The notes under the pieces were generated by a model. That model did no database searches. It saw only the letters and a program-made list of their open reading frames with translations, and was not told the DNA's origin. Position numbers and translations under genes: made by a program. This document shows positions 44,065-52,672 of a stretch of DNA of 64,000 nucleotides, one piece after another. Origin of the DNA: Chitinophagaceae bacterium (GTDB lineage Bacteria; Bacteroidota; Bacteroidia; Chitinophagales; Chitinophagaceae); NCBI GenBank assembly GCA_019638595.1, contig JAHBTJ010000009.1, positions 62,001-126,000 on the forward strand, given 5' to 3'. How positions within the stretch are numbered: the first letter of the stretch is position 1; every line of letters begins with the position of its first letter.

Positions 44065-44688
44065 TCAGCAGCAAAAAATTATTGCAAAAAAGGTGGCGGT
44101 GGCGGACACAAGGGTAATGATCTTGCTTTTGGGAAGGAGGGAACGCAGCTTATCCATGGCAGCATATACTGTGTTATACACCGTATTTACAGAGATCCGG
44201 TTGGTCTTTGATATTTCTTCATACGACAACCCCAGGTAAAATTTCTGGTAAATAACCTGTCTTTGTTTGGGAGGAAGCTGCTCTATCTGCCTGTGTACCA
44301 GGTTTAATAATAGTTTTTCTCTTTCGCTGTCCAGCAAATGTTCATCGCAAGAAGGCTCAACAAATTCATCGGGGGTGTATTCCTCAAAAAATATATCATT
44401 TATCGAATGCTGGCTGGCATGGGGCTCCCGCTTGTACAATGAGCGGATAAAAAAAGTAATGATATAGCTGTGCGGGTTTTGAACATGCTGCAACCCGGAT
44501 CTTTTTTCCCAGAGGTACAAAAAAATGTCGTTGATCGTATCTTTAACATATTCGGCGTTGAGTCCCCTTTTTATTCCGAGGTAAAGAAGGTAAGCGTAAT
44601 AGTGCTCATACATCCTGTAATAAGCATTCCTGCTTTCGTTATTTACGAAGTCAAGCCAGTGTTGGTTTATAACAGCCTCCTTTCTCAT
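44065..44688 (-). CDS. ECF RNA polymerase sigma factor with hydrophobic C-terminal tail
   Basis: A 207-residue sigma-70 factor. The sigma2 region holds the core-binding helices (about 20-85). The sigma4 HTH (about 130-185) carries QIEQLPPKQRQVIYQKFYLG and SYEEISKTNRISVNTVYNTV. It pairs with the FecR gene downstream and should direct transcription of susCD. Unusually, the last 17 residues (ITLVSATATFFAIIFCC) are hydrophobic enough to form a membrane helix, which would tether the sigma factor near its membrane anti-sigma partner. Confidence 0.92.
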   Translation of the reverse strand: MRKEAVINQHWLDFVNNESRNAYYRMYEHYYAYLLYLGIKRGLNAEYVKDTINDIFLYLWEKRSGLQHVQNPHSYIITFFIRSLYKREPHASQHSINDIFFEEYTPDEFVEPSCDEHLLDSEREKLLLNLVHRQIEQLPPKQRQVIYQKFYLGLSYEEISKTNRISVNTVYNTVYAAMDKLRSLLPKSKIITLVSATATFFAIIFCC

Positions 44689-44793
44689 TAAAAAGCAGGT
44701 TCGAAGCTCACAAATAAATTAATTTAGAATTAAAGTAAAGTTAATCAATAAGAATTGGAAGTAACACGATTATTACGTTAAAAAGAAATTACA

Positions 44794-44803
44794 CAAACGT
44801 TTG
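44794..44803. promoter_or_regulatory. Palindrome CAAACGTTTG in the divergent promoter region
   Basis: A perfect ten-base palindrome in the gap between the sigma gene and the GH-like gene. It resembles LacI/GalR-type half-site pairs around a central CG. No LacI-type gene is in the window, so its use as an operator is speculative. Confidence 0.25.
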
Positions 44804-44914
44804 CGATGATTTGTATCATTTTTATTCAGCTATATTTAATTTTAATTCTTACAGGGTAATAAGTAAAAAAGGATCAGGCAAAAGTGATTACGACATAGCC
44901 GCACACTAAAAATT

Positions 44915-47900
44915 ATGCTGATGAAAAAGCTGTTGATGTTGTTGTTGTTTATTTCGTTTTATTGTGTTTCGTTTTCCCAGGAGCTTTTGTACAAAAGCTC
45001 CTCAGACGGTTGGAATGCGGACTCACTGGGAAACTACCGGGTGGTTGTAAACTTTGACGATACCGGAAATGTTGCTAAGGTATATATCCCCTGGAGAAGG
45101 AGGGATGATGATGCTCCATCAAAAAAAATAATTGTGCAGGATGCACAAACAAATCAACCTGTTTTGAATGTTGTTTCAAAAAATGTAAGCAACGAAAGCG
45201 CCGATATATATTTTGAGCCTGTTTCCGGCAAGGGTACCTATTATGTTTATTACATGCCGTATAAAAATGAGGGAAGGGCTAATTATCCAAAGGGCGTATA
45301 TCTTACGGCGGTTGAAACAGCTACGCCCGCATGGATACAAACTGTAAATTATAATGCAACGGCCAATGCCACTGTTACCTCGATTGAAGCCATCAATGCA
45401 TTCAGCAGCAATTACCCCATGGAAGTGGCGGCAACCAGGGCAGAAACCGGATCTCTGCTGAAAAAAAATCAATCAAAGCCTTTCCTTGTATTTCCCGAAT
45501 TGCGTGAGTTCCCGGTACGTATGAAGGATAAATTACCTTACCGCTGGATAAAATCCGGACCTTCGTCCTCATTTACAGGAGATGCGGCAAGAGGGGAATA
45601 TTATAGTTTTCAAATTGCCCTGTATGCTATACAACAGCTCGGCGATGTAAGCATCAGCTTTACGGACCTCCGTTCCTCATCAGGAAAAACTATTGCTGCG
45701 AAAAATATTTCCTGTATCAATAATACCGGTGTTAAATACGACGCCACTCCTTTTGCGCACAAGGTGGAAGTGCCCGCGCAAACCGTACAATCAATGTGGT
45801 GTTTGTTGCAGGTACCTGAAAATGCTATAAAGGGCGTATATACGGGCAAGGCAACCATACATTCAAAGGGGAATGCAGATATGCCGGTGCAGATCAAAAT
45901 AAATGTACTGGATACCTTATTAACGGATGGCGGCATTAGTGAGCCATGGAAGCAAACCCGGTTGCACTGGCTTAATTCAAGCCTTGCCCAGGAGAATGAT
46001 GTTATTGCGCCCTATACTCCGCTTAAGGTTGGTAAGAGAAGTATTTCCCTGCTGGGAAGAAGAATGTTCGTTAGTGATAATGGATTCCCGTCGCAGATAT
46101 TATCATTCTTTACAAAAGAAATGACCGGTTATACCACCCGGCCTTCAAGAATTTTTTCAGGGCCTGTACGATTCAATGTTACCAAACAAGGCGCGGCTAA
46201 CCCTATGGCATGGAAAGAAAAGGGGCTTCAATTTGTGAGAAAGGAGGCAGGTACAGTTAGCTGGAATGCCGAAAGCTATAATACAGAATTAAAAAGGGAA
46301 GTATCCGCAACCATGGAGTTTGACGGTTTTGTAATGTATACTGTAAAGCTCACCGCGTTAAGCGATATAAGCATTAAAGATATTGCCCTGGTGTTACCTT
46401 TTAGCAAAGAATCTTCAAAATACATGATGGGGCTTGGGCAAAAAGGCGGCTACCGCCCTGCCGGCTTTGAATGGAAATGGGATGTTGCTACCAAAAACCA
46501 GGATGGCGCCTGGATAGGGAATGTAAATATGGGCCTGCAATACAGCCTGAGAGATGAAAAATACAGCCGTCCTTTAAATACTAATTTCTATTTGCAAAAA
46601 CCCCTGCTGCTTCCCGCATCATGGGGTAATGAAAATAAAGGCGGCATCAGCATATCAGAAGAAAATAACAGCGTAAATGTAAACAACTATTCCGGCGAAC
46701 GGTTCATGAAAAAAGGCGACACGCTTTTTTACAATTTCACTTTGCTCATAACACCGTTTCATCCTATTGACACCGACTTTCAATGGGAAACACGTTTTTA
46801 CCATAAATACTCGCCGGTTAATGAAGTGAAAGCTGCAGGCTCCACCGTTGTCAATATTCATCATGCCAATGCAATCAATCCCTGGATCAACTACCCGTTC
46901 ATTGAGTGGCGTAAAATGAAAAGTTATATTGACTCTGCGCACGAACTGGGTCTGAAAGTAAAAATATATAATACGGTAAGGGAAGTATCTAACAGGGCTT
47001 ATGAAACCTTCCCTATGCGCAGCCTCGGACATGAAATTTATTCTCCGGGCAAGGGTGGCGGCTACAGTTGGCTGCAGGAGCATATAGGCGATGATTATAT
47101 TGCCGCATGGTTTGTTCCGGGCATAAAGGATGCGGCTATTATCAATAGCGGGATGAGCCGTTGGCATAACTATTACGTGGAAGGCATGAACTGGCTGGTG
47201 AACAATGTAGGCATTGACGGTATTTACCTGGATGATGTAGCTTTTGACCGCATTACCATGAAACGGATCAAACGGGTGCTGACCCAAAATAGTCCTGCCT
47301 TGCCGGCAGGCAGGCATCCCGGCATTATTGATCTGCATTCTGCCAATCAATATAACAAGAATGATGGCTTTAATAACAGCGCCAATCTTTATATGGAGCA
47401 TTTCCCTTACCTCAACAGGCTTTGGTTTGGAGAATATTTTGATTATGAAAATAACGGCGCCGATTTCTTTTTAACCGAGGTAAGCGGTATTCCCTTTGGA
47501 CTGATGGGTGAAATGCTGGAGAAGGGCGGCAACCCCTGGCGTGGTATGATATACGGCATGACCAACCGTATGCCGTACGATGGTAACGACCCCAGCCATA
47601 TCTGGAAAGTGTGGGATGATTTCGGCATGAAAGATTCAAAAATGATCGGTTACTGGAGCGACAACTGCCCGGTTACAACGAGTAATAAAAATGTGCTGGC
47701 AACAGTATACAAAAAAAACAGGGCAGCATTGGTTTCTATAGCAAGCTGGGATAGCGTCAATACTCATGTTACATTAAATATAGATTGGAAAAATCTTGGT
47801 ATAGACGCCTCAAAAGCCACGGTCATTGCTCCCGGGATAAAAAACTTCCAGGAAGGGAAAACGTTTAATGTTAATGATGCCATACCTGTTGAAAAAGGAA

Positions 47901-47935
47901 AGGGCTGGTTATTGCTCATACGTGAAAAAGAATAG
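44915..47935 (+). CDS. Large exported glycoside-hydrolase-like protein (DUF6067 type)
   Basis: A 1006-residue secreted protein with signal peptide (LLMLLLFISFYCVSFSQ). N-terminal beta domains (about 20-330) precede a region resembling the DUF6067/GH123-neighbouring group. The C-terminal half contains a TIM-barrel-like stretch with acidic residues in NVGIDGIYLDDVAFDR, a plausible catalytic acid pair. I cannot name the substrate. Its stop is only two bases from the cysC start, so the two are co-translated. It lies opposite the SusCD/sigma cassette and may process the polymer imported by it. An in-frame palindromic repeat encodes PALPAG near 47294-47314. Confidence 0.75.
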   Translation: MLMKKLLMLLLFISFYCVSFSQELLYKSSSDGWNADSLGNYRVVVNFDDTGNVAKVYIPWRRRDDDAPSKKIIVQDAQTNQPVLNVVSKNVSNESADIYFEPVSGKGTYYVYYMPYKNEGRANYPKGVYLTAVETATPAWIQTVNYNATANATVTSIEAINAFSSNYPMEVAATRAETGSLLKKNQSKPFLVFPELREFPVRMKDKLPYRWIKSGPSSSFTGDAARGEYYSFQIALYAIQQLGDVSISFTDLRSSSGKTIAAKNISCINNTGVKYDATPFAHKVEVPAQTVQSMWCLLQVPENAIKGVYTGKATIHSKGNADMPVQIKINVLDTLLTDGGISEPWKQTRLHWLNSSLAQENDVIAPYTPLKVGKRSISLLGRRMFVSDNGFPSQILSFFTKEMTGYTTRPSRIFSGPVRFNVTKQGAANPMAWKEKGLQFVRKEAGTVSWNAESYNTELKREVSATMEFDGFVMYTVKLTALSDISIKDIALVLPFSKESSKYMMGLGQKGGYRPAGFEWKWDVATKNQDGAWIGNVNMGLQYSLRDEKYSRPLNTNFYLQKPLLLPASWGNENKGGISISEENNSVNVNNYSGERFMKKGDTLFYNFTLLITPFHPIDTDFQWETRFYHKYSPVNEVKAAGSTVVNIHHANAINPWINYPFIEWRKMKSYIDSAHELGLKVKIYNTVREVSNRAYETFPMRSLGHEIYSPGKGGGYSWLQEHIGDDYIAAWFVPGIKDAAIINSGMSRWHNYYVEGMNWLVNNVGIDGIYLDDVAFDRITMKRIKRVLTQNSPALPAGRHPGIIDLHSANQYNKNDGFNNSANLYMEHFPYLNRLWFGEYFDYENNGADFFLTEVSGIPFGLMGEMLEKGGNPWRGMIYGMTNRMPYDGNDPSHIWKVWDDFGMKDSKMIGYWSDNCPVTTSNKNVLATVYKKNRAALVSIASWDSVNTHVTLNIDWKNLGIDASKATVIAPGIKNFQEGKTFNVNDAIPVEKGKGWLLLIREKE

Positions 47936-47937
47936 AC

Positions 47938-48546
47938 ATGTTTTCTGCATATAAAGATATTGATGGAATATTGGCGCTGGCAGATGAAACGGTTGGCAGC
48001 AGCTTATTACAGCAACGTGGTATTGTAATATGGCTGACGGGCTTATCGGGCTCCGGCAAAACTACCATTGCACAGCTACTGGAGCAGCGTTTAAAAGAGG
48101 AGAACTATTTTGCATTAACCCTTGATGGCGACGTGTTGAGAAATACGCTTAATAAAGATCTTTCCTTCAGCACAAAAGACCGGGCGGAAAACATTCGCAG
48201 GGCTGCGGAAATAGCCAGGCTGCTGGTACAAAAAAATGTGATCACTATTTGCTCATTCATTACACCGTTACGGCAGCACAGGAATATTGCACATTCTATT
48301 TTGGGCGACACCTACTTTGAAGTATATGTTGAATGTCCGCTATCAATATGTGAAGCGCGTGATGTAAAAGGATTGTACAAGAAAGCCCGTAATAATGAAA
48401 TAAAAGATTTTACAGGGATTGGTTCAGGTTTTGAGCCGCCGGAATATCCATTTCTAACATTGTATACTGCCGGGCAATCTCCTGAAGAAAGTACACAAAT
48501 ATTATTTACACAGATATTCCCTCATATTGGTAATGCATTAGTTTGA
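47938..48546 (+). CDS. cysC: Adenylylsulfate (APS) kinase
   Basis: Phosphorylates APS to PAPS, the universal sulfate donor. It is 202 residues with P-loop WLTGLSGSGKTTIAQLL (about 32-48), the DGDVLRN and KDRAENIRRAAEIA blocks, and SICEARDVKGLYKKAR. It is a stand-alone kinase, not fused to CysN. The sulfurylase genes cysD/N are not in the window. It starts two bases after the GH-like gene. Together with the sulfotransferase and cysQ at 51.7-53.4 kb it forms a PAPS supply and use module. Confidence 0.95.
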   Translation: MFSAYKDIDGILALADETVGSSLLQQRGIVIWLTGLSGSGKTTIAQLLEQRLKEENYFALTLDGDVLRNTLNKDLSFSTKDRAENIRRAAEIARLLVQKNVITICSFITPLRQHRNIAHSILGDTYFEVYVECPLSICEARDVKGLYKKARNNEIKDFTGIGSGFEPPEYPFLTLYTAGQSPEESTQILFTQIFPHIGNALV

Positions 48547-48554
48547 ATTACTAA

Positions 48555-49601
48555 CTAAGCGAAATTCAATTTTGAACCATGCTCTTTAATTCGTTTTAAT
48601 GCTATTTCAACGTGCTCCTTATCAATTAATTCGCTTTTCCTTTTATTCCAATCTTTGATTTTTTGCAAGAGTTCATCACTATTTAATTGGGGGTTTTCTT
48701 CTAATAAATAATGAATAGAAGATAGTATTTCTAAGGAAAGGGCAGATTCGAAGCCATCAATAAACTCAAAAACATTTTTTAAACGTGCATGCTGTTCGGG
48801 GTTTAGATTTTTTCTCATATATTCTTGTACTTCTTCTAATCTATCATAATTCAACTGTAAAGGCTCAAATGCCCTGGCACTCATTTGTTCCATCCCGTGT
48901 ATATATTTATTTCGTAGACTATATAATACTTTATCAACTGCTTGTGCATATGGGCCATAAGTATATGGCACGAATTGTAGTTTCAAATTTTCGCCACTTT
49001 TTTGAAGAAAATAAGCAAGTTTATTCGCGACAAAAACACTCGCAACTTCACCAAGTCTTTCATATTTAAAAAGAGCGTAGAGCAACATCGCTCTCCCAGG
49101 TTTAAGTTCTATATCCCTTTGATTTTGTTCCTGCAAAATTTTCTTTACAGCATCACTGGGTTCATATATTTCAATATCTACTCCTTTTAAATCCCCAAGA
49201 TACTTCTCCATAAGTATTTTAACATTATCCCATTTCAATCCCCCATTTCCGCTCCCAAGAGGTGGAATTGCAATACTTTTTATTTTGTATTCTTCAATAA
49301 CTCTTTTTAAATCTTTTAATCCCTCTTCAATATAATTATATTGAGATTTTTTAAACCATTCAGTTTTAGTGGGGAAATTAATGATAGTCTTTTCTCCATA
49401 CATACTATTCTCCTTAACGATAAGCATTTTTCCTATTTCTACCCTTTTAGCTTTGCATTCTGAAGCATATATCTTAAAATTTACCGGAAATCGCTCTTTG
49501 AATTGTAATGCAATACCTTTACCCATTACTCCAACGGTATTCACTGTGTTAACCAATGCATCTGCATTGGAATCTAATAAATTGCCAATAACATACTTCA
49601 T
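48555..49601 (-). CDS. darG: DarG-type macro-domain antitoxin (DNA ADP-ribosyl glycohydrolase)
   Basis: A 348-residue antitoxin. The N-terminal macro domain (about 1-155) has the ADP-ribose-binding pattern DALVNTVNTVGVMGKGIA and IPPLGSGNGGL plus the NFPTKTEWF block found in DarG. The C-terminal part (about 165-348) is the helical region that, in known DarG proteins, binds and blocks DarT. It removes ADP-ribose from thymidine in DNA. It overlaps the darT stop by four bases on the same strand, toxin first. Its A+T-rich codons suggest transfer. Confidence 0.92.
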   Translation of the reverse strand: MKYVIGNLLDSNADALVNTVNTVGVMGKGIALQFKERFPVNFKIYASECKAKRVEIGKMLIVKENSMYGEKTIINFPTKTEWFKKSQYNYIEEGLKDLKRVIEEYKIKSIAIPPLGSGNGGLKWDNVKILMEKYLGDLKGVDIEIYEPSDAVKKILQEQNQRDIELKPGRAMLLYALFKYERLGEVASVFVANKLAYFLQKSGENLKLQFVPYTYGPYAQAVDKVLYSLRNKYIHGMEQMSARAFEPLQLNYDRLEEVQEYMRKNLNPEQHARLKNVFEFIDGFESALSLEILSSIHYLLEENPQLNSDELLQKIKDWNKRKSELIDKEHVEIALKRIKEHGSKLNFA

Positions 49602-50230
49602 TCAAAATAATATTGAGGATTAAAGGTTACAGGAATATCAATTCTTTTTTGCTTCAAGATACCTTCAACTTCCATCTTTTTATCTTTATTTAATACAACA
49701 ATTCTTTTAATAAGACTAATTGGAACATGACCTTTCACTAAAAATTCCGCGTGCTTTTTTCTTATAGTATCCCTGTCTCTCGAAAAATCCCGCGTGTTAA
49801 TAGCCTTCCAATCTATATTTGTCTTAATCTGGTTTAACTCTGTATAAAATTTAGATATTTCCTTAGCCGCGTTTCCATCCGTATAACACCACTGATAATT
49901 TTCAGTAGCCAAATCAGATATCCTATAACATAGATAAACAATATTTTCTTGTGGATATTTAGGGACTCCCCAACCTGTTTTAATATTAAACAGCATGGGT
50001 GTTCTTACCGAAAAGTAAAATGGCACATAATCATTTACGTACGTATCCGGGTAGCATTTTACCACAGCCCTGCCTCTTTGTTCTATAACTTCTCTATTAC
50101 CAATAGAAACAAATATCGCAGGATCAATAGTTTTATCATTTTTACAAAAAATACCATGCTCAAGAATAGCCTCCAAATTCGTTAATGGAATAATTCTGTA
50201 CAATTCCAATGTTGCGATGTTTACAGGCAT
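49598..50230 (-). CDS. darT: DarT-type DNA thymidine ADP-ribosyltransferase toxin
   Basis: A 210-residue toxin (DUF4433 family) that ADP-ribosylates thymidine in single-stranded DNA using NAD+. Family marks are LYRIIPLTNLEAILEHGI at the N-terminus, DYVPFYFSVRTPML in the middle, and KKHAEFLVKGHVP, where E162 fits the catalytic glutamate. It looks complete. It is coupled to darG by a four-base overlap. DarTG systems protect against phage as well as acting as toxin-antitoxin pairs. Divergent from chrA with a 200-base A+T-rich gap. Confidence 0.92.
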   Translation of the reverse strand: MPVNIATLELYRIIPLTNLEAILEHGIFCKNDKTIDPAIFVSIGNREVIEQRGRAVVKCYPDTYVNDYVPFYFSVRTPMLFNIKTGWGVPKYPQENIVYLCYRISDLATENYQWCYTDGNAAKEISKFYTELNQIKTNIDWKAINTRDFSRDRDTIRKKHAEFLVKGHVPISLIKRIVVLNKDKKMEVEGILKQKRIDIPVTFNPQYYFE

Positions 50231-50315
50231 TAATGTACAAAGCTAATAAATTTAGTATTTTATCTATGATTAAACAAGAAAAATATTTTATGGTATCACG
50301 TTTCCACTTGAAATT

Positions 50316-50350
50316 ATAGTGAATTTTGGTACTATAGTTAATATCACTAT
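50316..50350. promoter_or_regulatory. Inverted repeat in the darT-chrA divergent region
   Basis: ATAGTGA (50316-50322) and TCACTAT (50344-50350) form a perfect 7-base inverted repeat separated by 21 bases, upstream of both genes. It could be an operator; no regulator gene is adjacent. Confidence 0.3.
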
Positions 50351-50432
50351 ATTTTACAGTATTTAAAATTTCAAATTAATGCATTTTCCGCATATTCAAC
50401 CTGTTATATAAACCGGTACTTTAGCAGCTATT

Positions 50433-51653
50433 ATGAATAGTGAAACCGAGCATACACGCCCTGTTAGTCTCCGCTACCTGTTTTTTACTTTTTTAAAAAT
50501 AGGCATGGTGTCTTTTGGTGGTCATATGGGGTTGGTAGCCGTTGTAAAGAATGTGATGGTTGATAAAGACAAAACCCTTAAAAATGAAACCATATTAGAC
50601 GCTGTAGGCATTGGCAGCCTGCTGCCGGGACCGCTTGCTGTAAATGTTGTAGCGTATGTAGGCTATGCTATGCGGAGAACAGCGGGAGCTATCATTAGCA
50701 TGACAGGCGTAATTCTGCCTGCATGTGTGGCTATGCTCCTGCTTTCGTGGGCATATTTCAGGTATGGCTATCAACAGCAGTTTAAAGAGGTCATGTACTA
50801 TGTTACGGGAGCCGTAAGCGCAATTATTTTATCTACCGGGCTGCAATTGTATGTTAAAGAATTAAATGGCAATCGCATAAGAACTGTTATTTGCCTGGCA
50901 GGGATCGCGGGCATCCTTCTCACCAATAGTTATGTTGTAACCATCGGTTTTATTGTTGCAGGAGGTATATTAGGCAGTACATTAAAATTGCATACCGGCG
51001 GGCTAACCAACAGTGGTATAGAGAGCCGTTCGTTCACGCGGCGCCCTGGGATATTTTCTTTAATCATTTTGGGCTGCCTGCTTTGTATTGTATGCTTGTT
51101 TGTATTGAATGCGCAACAATACAGCGATAATATCCTGCTCAAAATAATCATTTTGTTTTCCGGGATCAGCCTTACGCTTTTTGGGGGTGGATATGTTATG
51201 ATCCCTATTATGCAAACTTTGTTTGTAAGCAATATGGGCTGGCTCACCCGGCAGGAATTTTTAGATGCGATTGCTTTAAGCCAGTCTACACCGGGGCCAA
51301 TTTTGGTAAGCGCCACTTTCATTGGGTATAAAATGGCTGGTTTTACAGGAGCTATAATAGCTACTATTGCTATTTTTGCCCCTTCGGCCGTATTGAAAGT
51401 GCTTGTTGCAAAAGCATACCTGCAGATAAAAGATCACGCATTGGCAAAAAATATTTTGTCTGGCGTAAAAGCAGTAGTAATAGGACTGATCATTGGCGCA
51501 GCCATAAAAATAGGCGGGCAGCTTAGCTGGAACATGCCACTGGCTTTGATTACTGCTGGTGCTTTTATATGTTCCTTCCGGTACAGGCTTAGCCCCATAT
51601 ATATAATATTGTCTTCCGCTTTAGTTGGAATTATTGTCTGGTTTTTTAAATAG
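50433..51653 (+). CDS. chrA: Chromate/sulfate-type transporter ChrA
   Basis: A 406-residue membrane protein of the two-domain (long-chain) CHR family. The two homologous halves show KIGMVSFGGHMGLV and LTLFGGGYVMIPIMQ, each followed by a PGP loop (LLPGPLAVN; SQSTPGPILVSATFIGY). Characterised members export chromate, probably in exchange for sulfate or as an oxyanion carrier. The sulfotransferase gene starts 8 bases after its stop, so a link with sulfate handling is plausible here. Confidence 0.9.
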   Translation: MNSETEHTRPVSLRYLFFTFLKIGMVSFGGHMGLVAVVKNVMVDKDKTLKNETILDAVGIGSLLPGPLAVNVVAYVGYAMRRTAGAIISMTGVILPACVAMLLLSWAYFRYGYQQQFKEVMYYVTGAVSAIILSTGLQLYVKELNGNRIRTVICLAGIAGILLTNSYVVTIGFIVAGGILGSTLKLHTGGLTNSGIESRSFTRRPGIFSLIILGCLLCIVCLFVLNAQQYSDNILLKIIILFSGISLTLFGGGYVMIPIMQTLFVSNMGWLTRQEFLDAIALSQSTPGPILVSATFIGYKMAGFTGAIIATIAIFAPSAVLKVLVAKAYLQIKDHALAKNILSGVKAVVIGLIIGAAIKIGGQLSWNMPLALITAGAFICSFRYRLSPIYIILSSALVGIIVWFFK

Positions 51654-51661
51654 TAAACAAC

Positions 51662-52672
51662 ATGTCTTTACCCGGTATACAATTCATAGGTACCCAGCGC
51701 TCCGGTTCCAATTTATTAAGGGTGATGCTGGAACAGCATCCTGCCATAGCGGCGCCGCACCCGCCGCACCTGCTGCATATTTTTATGCCGTTGCTTCCGC
51801 TGTATGAGCCATTGAATGAGCGTAATTATAAATTGCTGTTGAACGATATGGCAGATTATGTACACGCGAATCCTGTTCCCTGGGAAGGCGTTGTATTTGA
51901 TAAAGATGAAATGTTCCGACGATCCCGGCATCCCCATATTTTTGAGATATTCAGGCTGATTTATGAAGCCGTTGCTACAAGTAAACATGCCCGATATTGG
52001 TGTTGTAAAAGCATGCAGAATCTTTTTTACTCGCAGGAGATGGAGGCGTTCGGGTTAGACCTTAAGTATATTTTTTTATACAGGGATGGAAGAGATGTAG
52101 CGCTGTCATTTAAAAAAGCAATCGTAGGCGATAAGCATGTATATCAGCTTGCCAAACAATGGAAGAAGGAACAGGATATTTGCCTGGAATTGTATAAACA
52201 GTATGGCGGGGAAAAAGTTTTTTTATTGAACTATGAAAGATTGGTAGCCGAACCTGAAAACTGTGTACGGTCGCTCTGCCTTTTTTTAGGCATTGACTAT
52301 AGAGATGATATGATGCGGTTTTATGAATCCAGTTCATCAAGATATGCCGCAGCGGCAGGCGATATGTGGAAAAACCTGCAGAAGCCTGTAATGCAGAACA
52401 ACACCAATAAATATCTTACGGAGTTGAGCGCCGAAGAAATTGAAATATACGAATGGGTGGCAGGCGATACCCTGCAGGCGCTGGGCTATACTTTGAGCAG
52501 CCGTTTGCAGCACCCGGAACTGATGAATCCGGCAGCCATACAGCGGTATGACGAGGAGAATAAAGAGAGAAAAAAGCAATTCATGGCAACTGCACCTAAA
52601 AACGATATTGAAAAAAGGCAGGCACAACTCGATATCCTGCAATCCATTAAAACCAGGAATATTACCCAATGA
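51662..52672 (+). CDS. PAPS-dependent sulfotransferase
   Basis: A 336-residue enzyme. The 5'-phosphosulfate loop GTQRSGSNLLRVMLEQHP is at the N-terminus, and the 3'-phosphate binding block YRDGRDVALSFK is near 140-151. The last 60 residues are helical and charged. It transfers sulfate from PAPS to an unknown acceptor. It is preceded by chrA (8 bases) and overlaps cysQ by four bases. CysQ removes the inhibitory product PAP, so the pairing confirms the donor. No signal peptide, so it is cytosolic. Confidence 0.9.
   Translation: MSLPGIQFIGTQRSGSNLLRVMLEQHPAIAAPHPPHLLHIFMPLLPLYEPLNERNYKLLLNDMADYVHANPVPWEGVVFDKDEMFRRSRHPHIFEIFRLIYEAVATSKHARYWCCKSMQNLFYSQEMEAFGLDLKYIFLYRDGRDVALSFKKAIVGDKHVYQLAKQWKKEQDICLELYKQYGGEKVFLLNYERLVAEPENCVRSLCLFLGIDYRDDMMRFYESSSSRYAAAAGDMWKNLQKPVMQNNTNKYLTELSAEEIEIYEWVAGDTLQALGYTLSSRLQHPELMNPAAIQRYDEENKERKKQFMATAPKNDIEKRQAQLDILQSIKTRNITQ

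Noticed and set aside
47938..48546. cysC as part of a CysNC fusion
   Set aside because: The frame begins with its own ATG two bases after another gene and has no GTPase domain.
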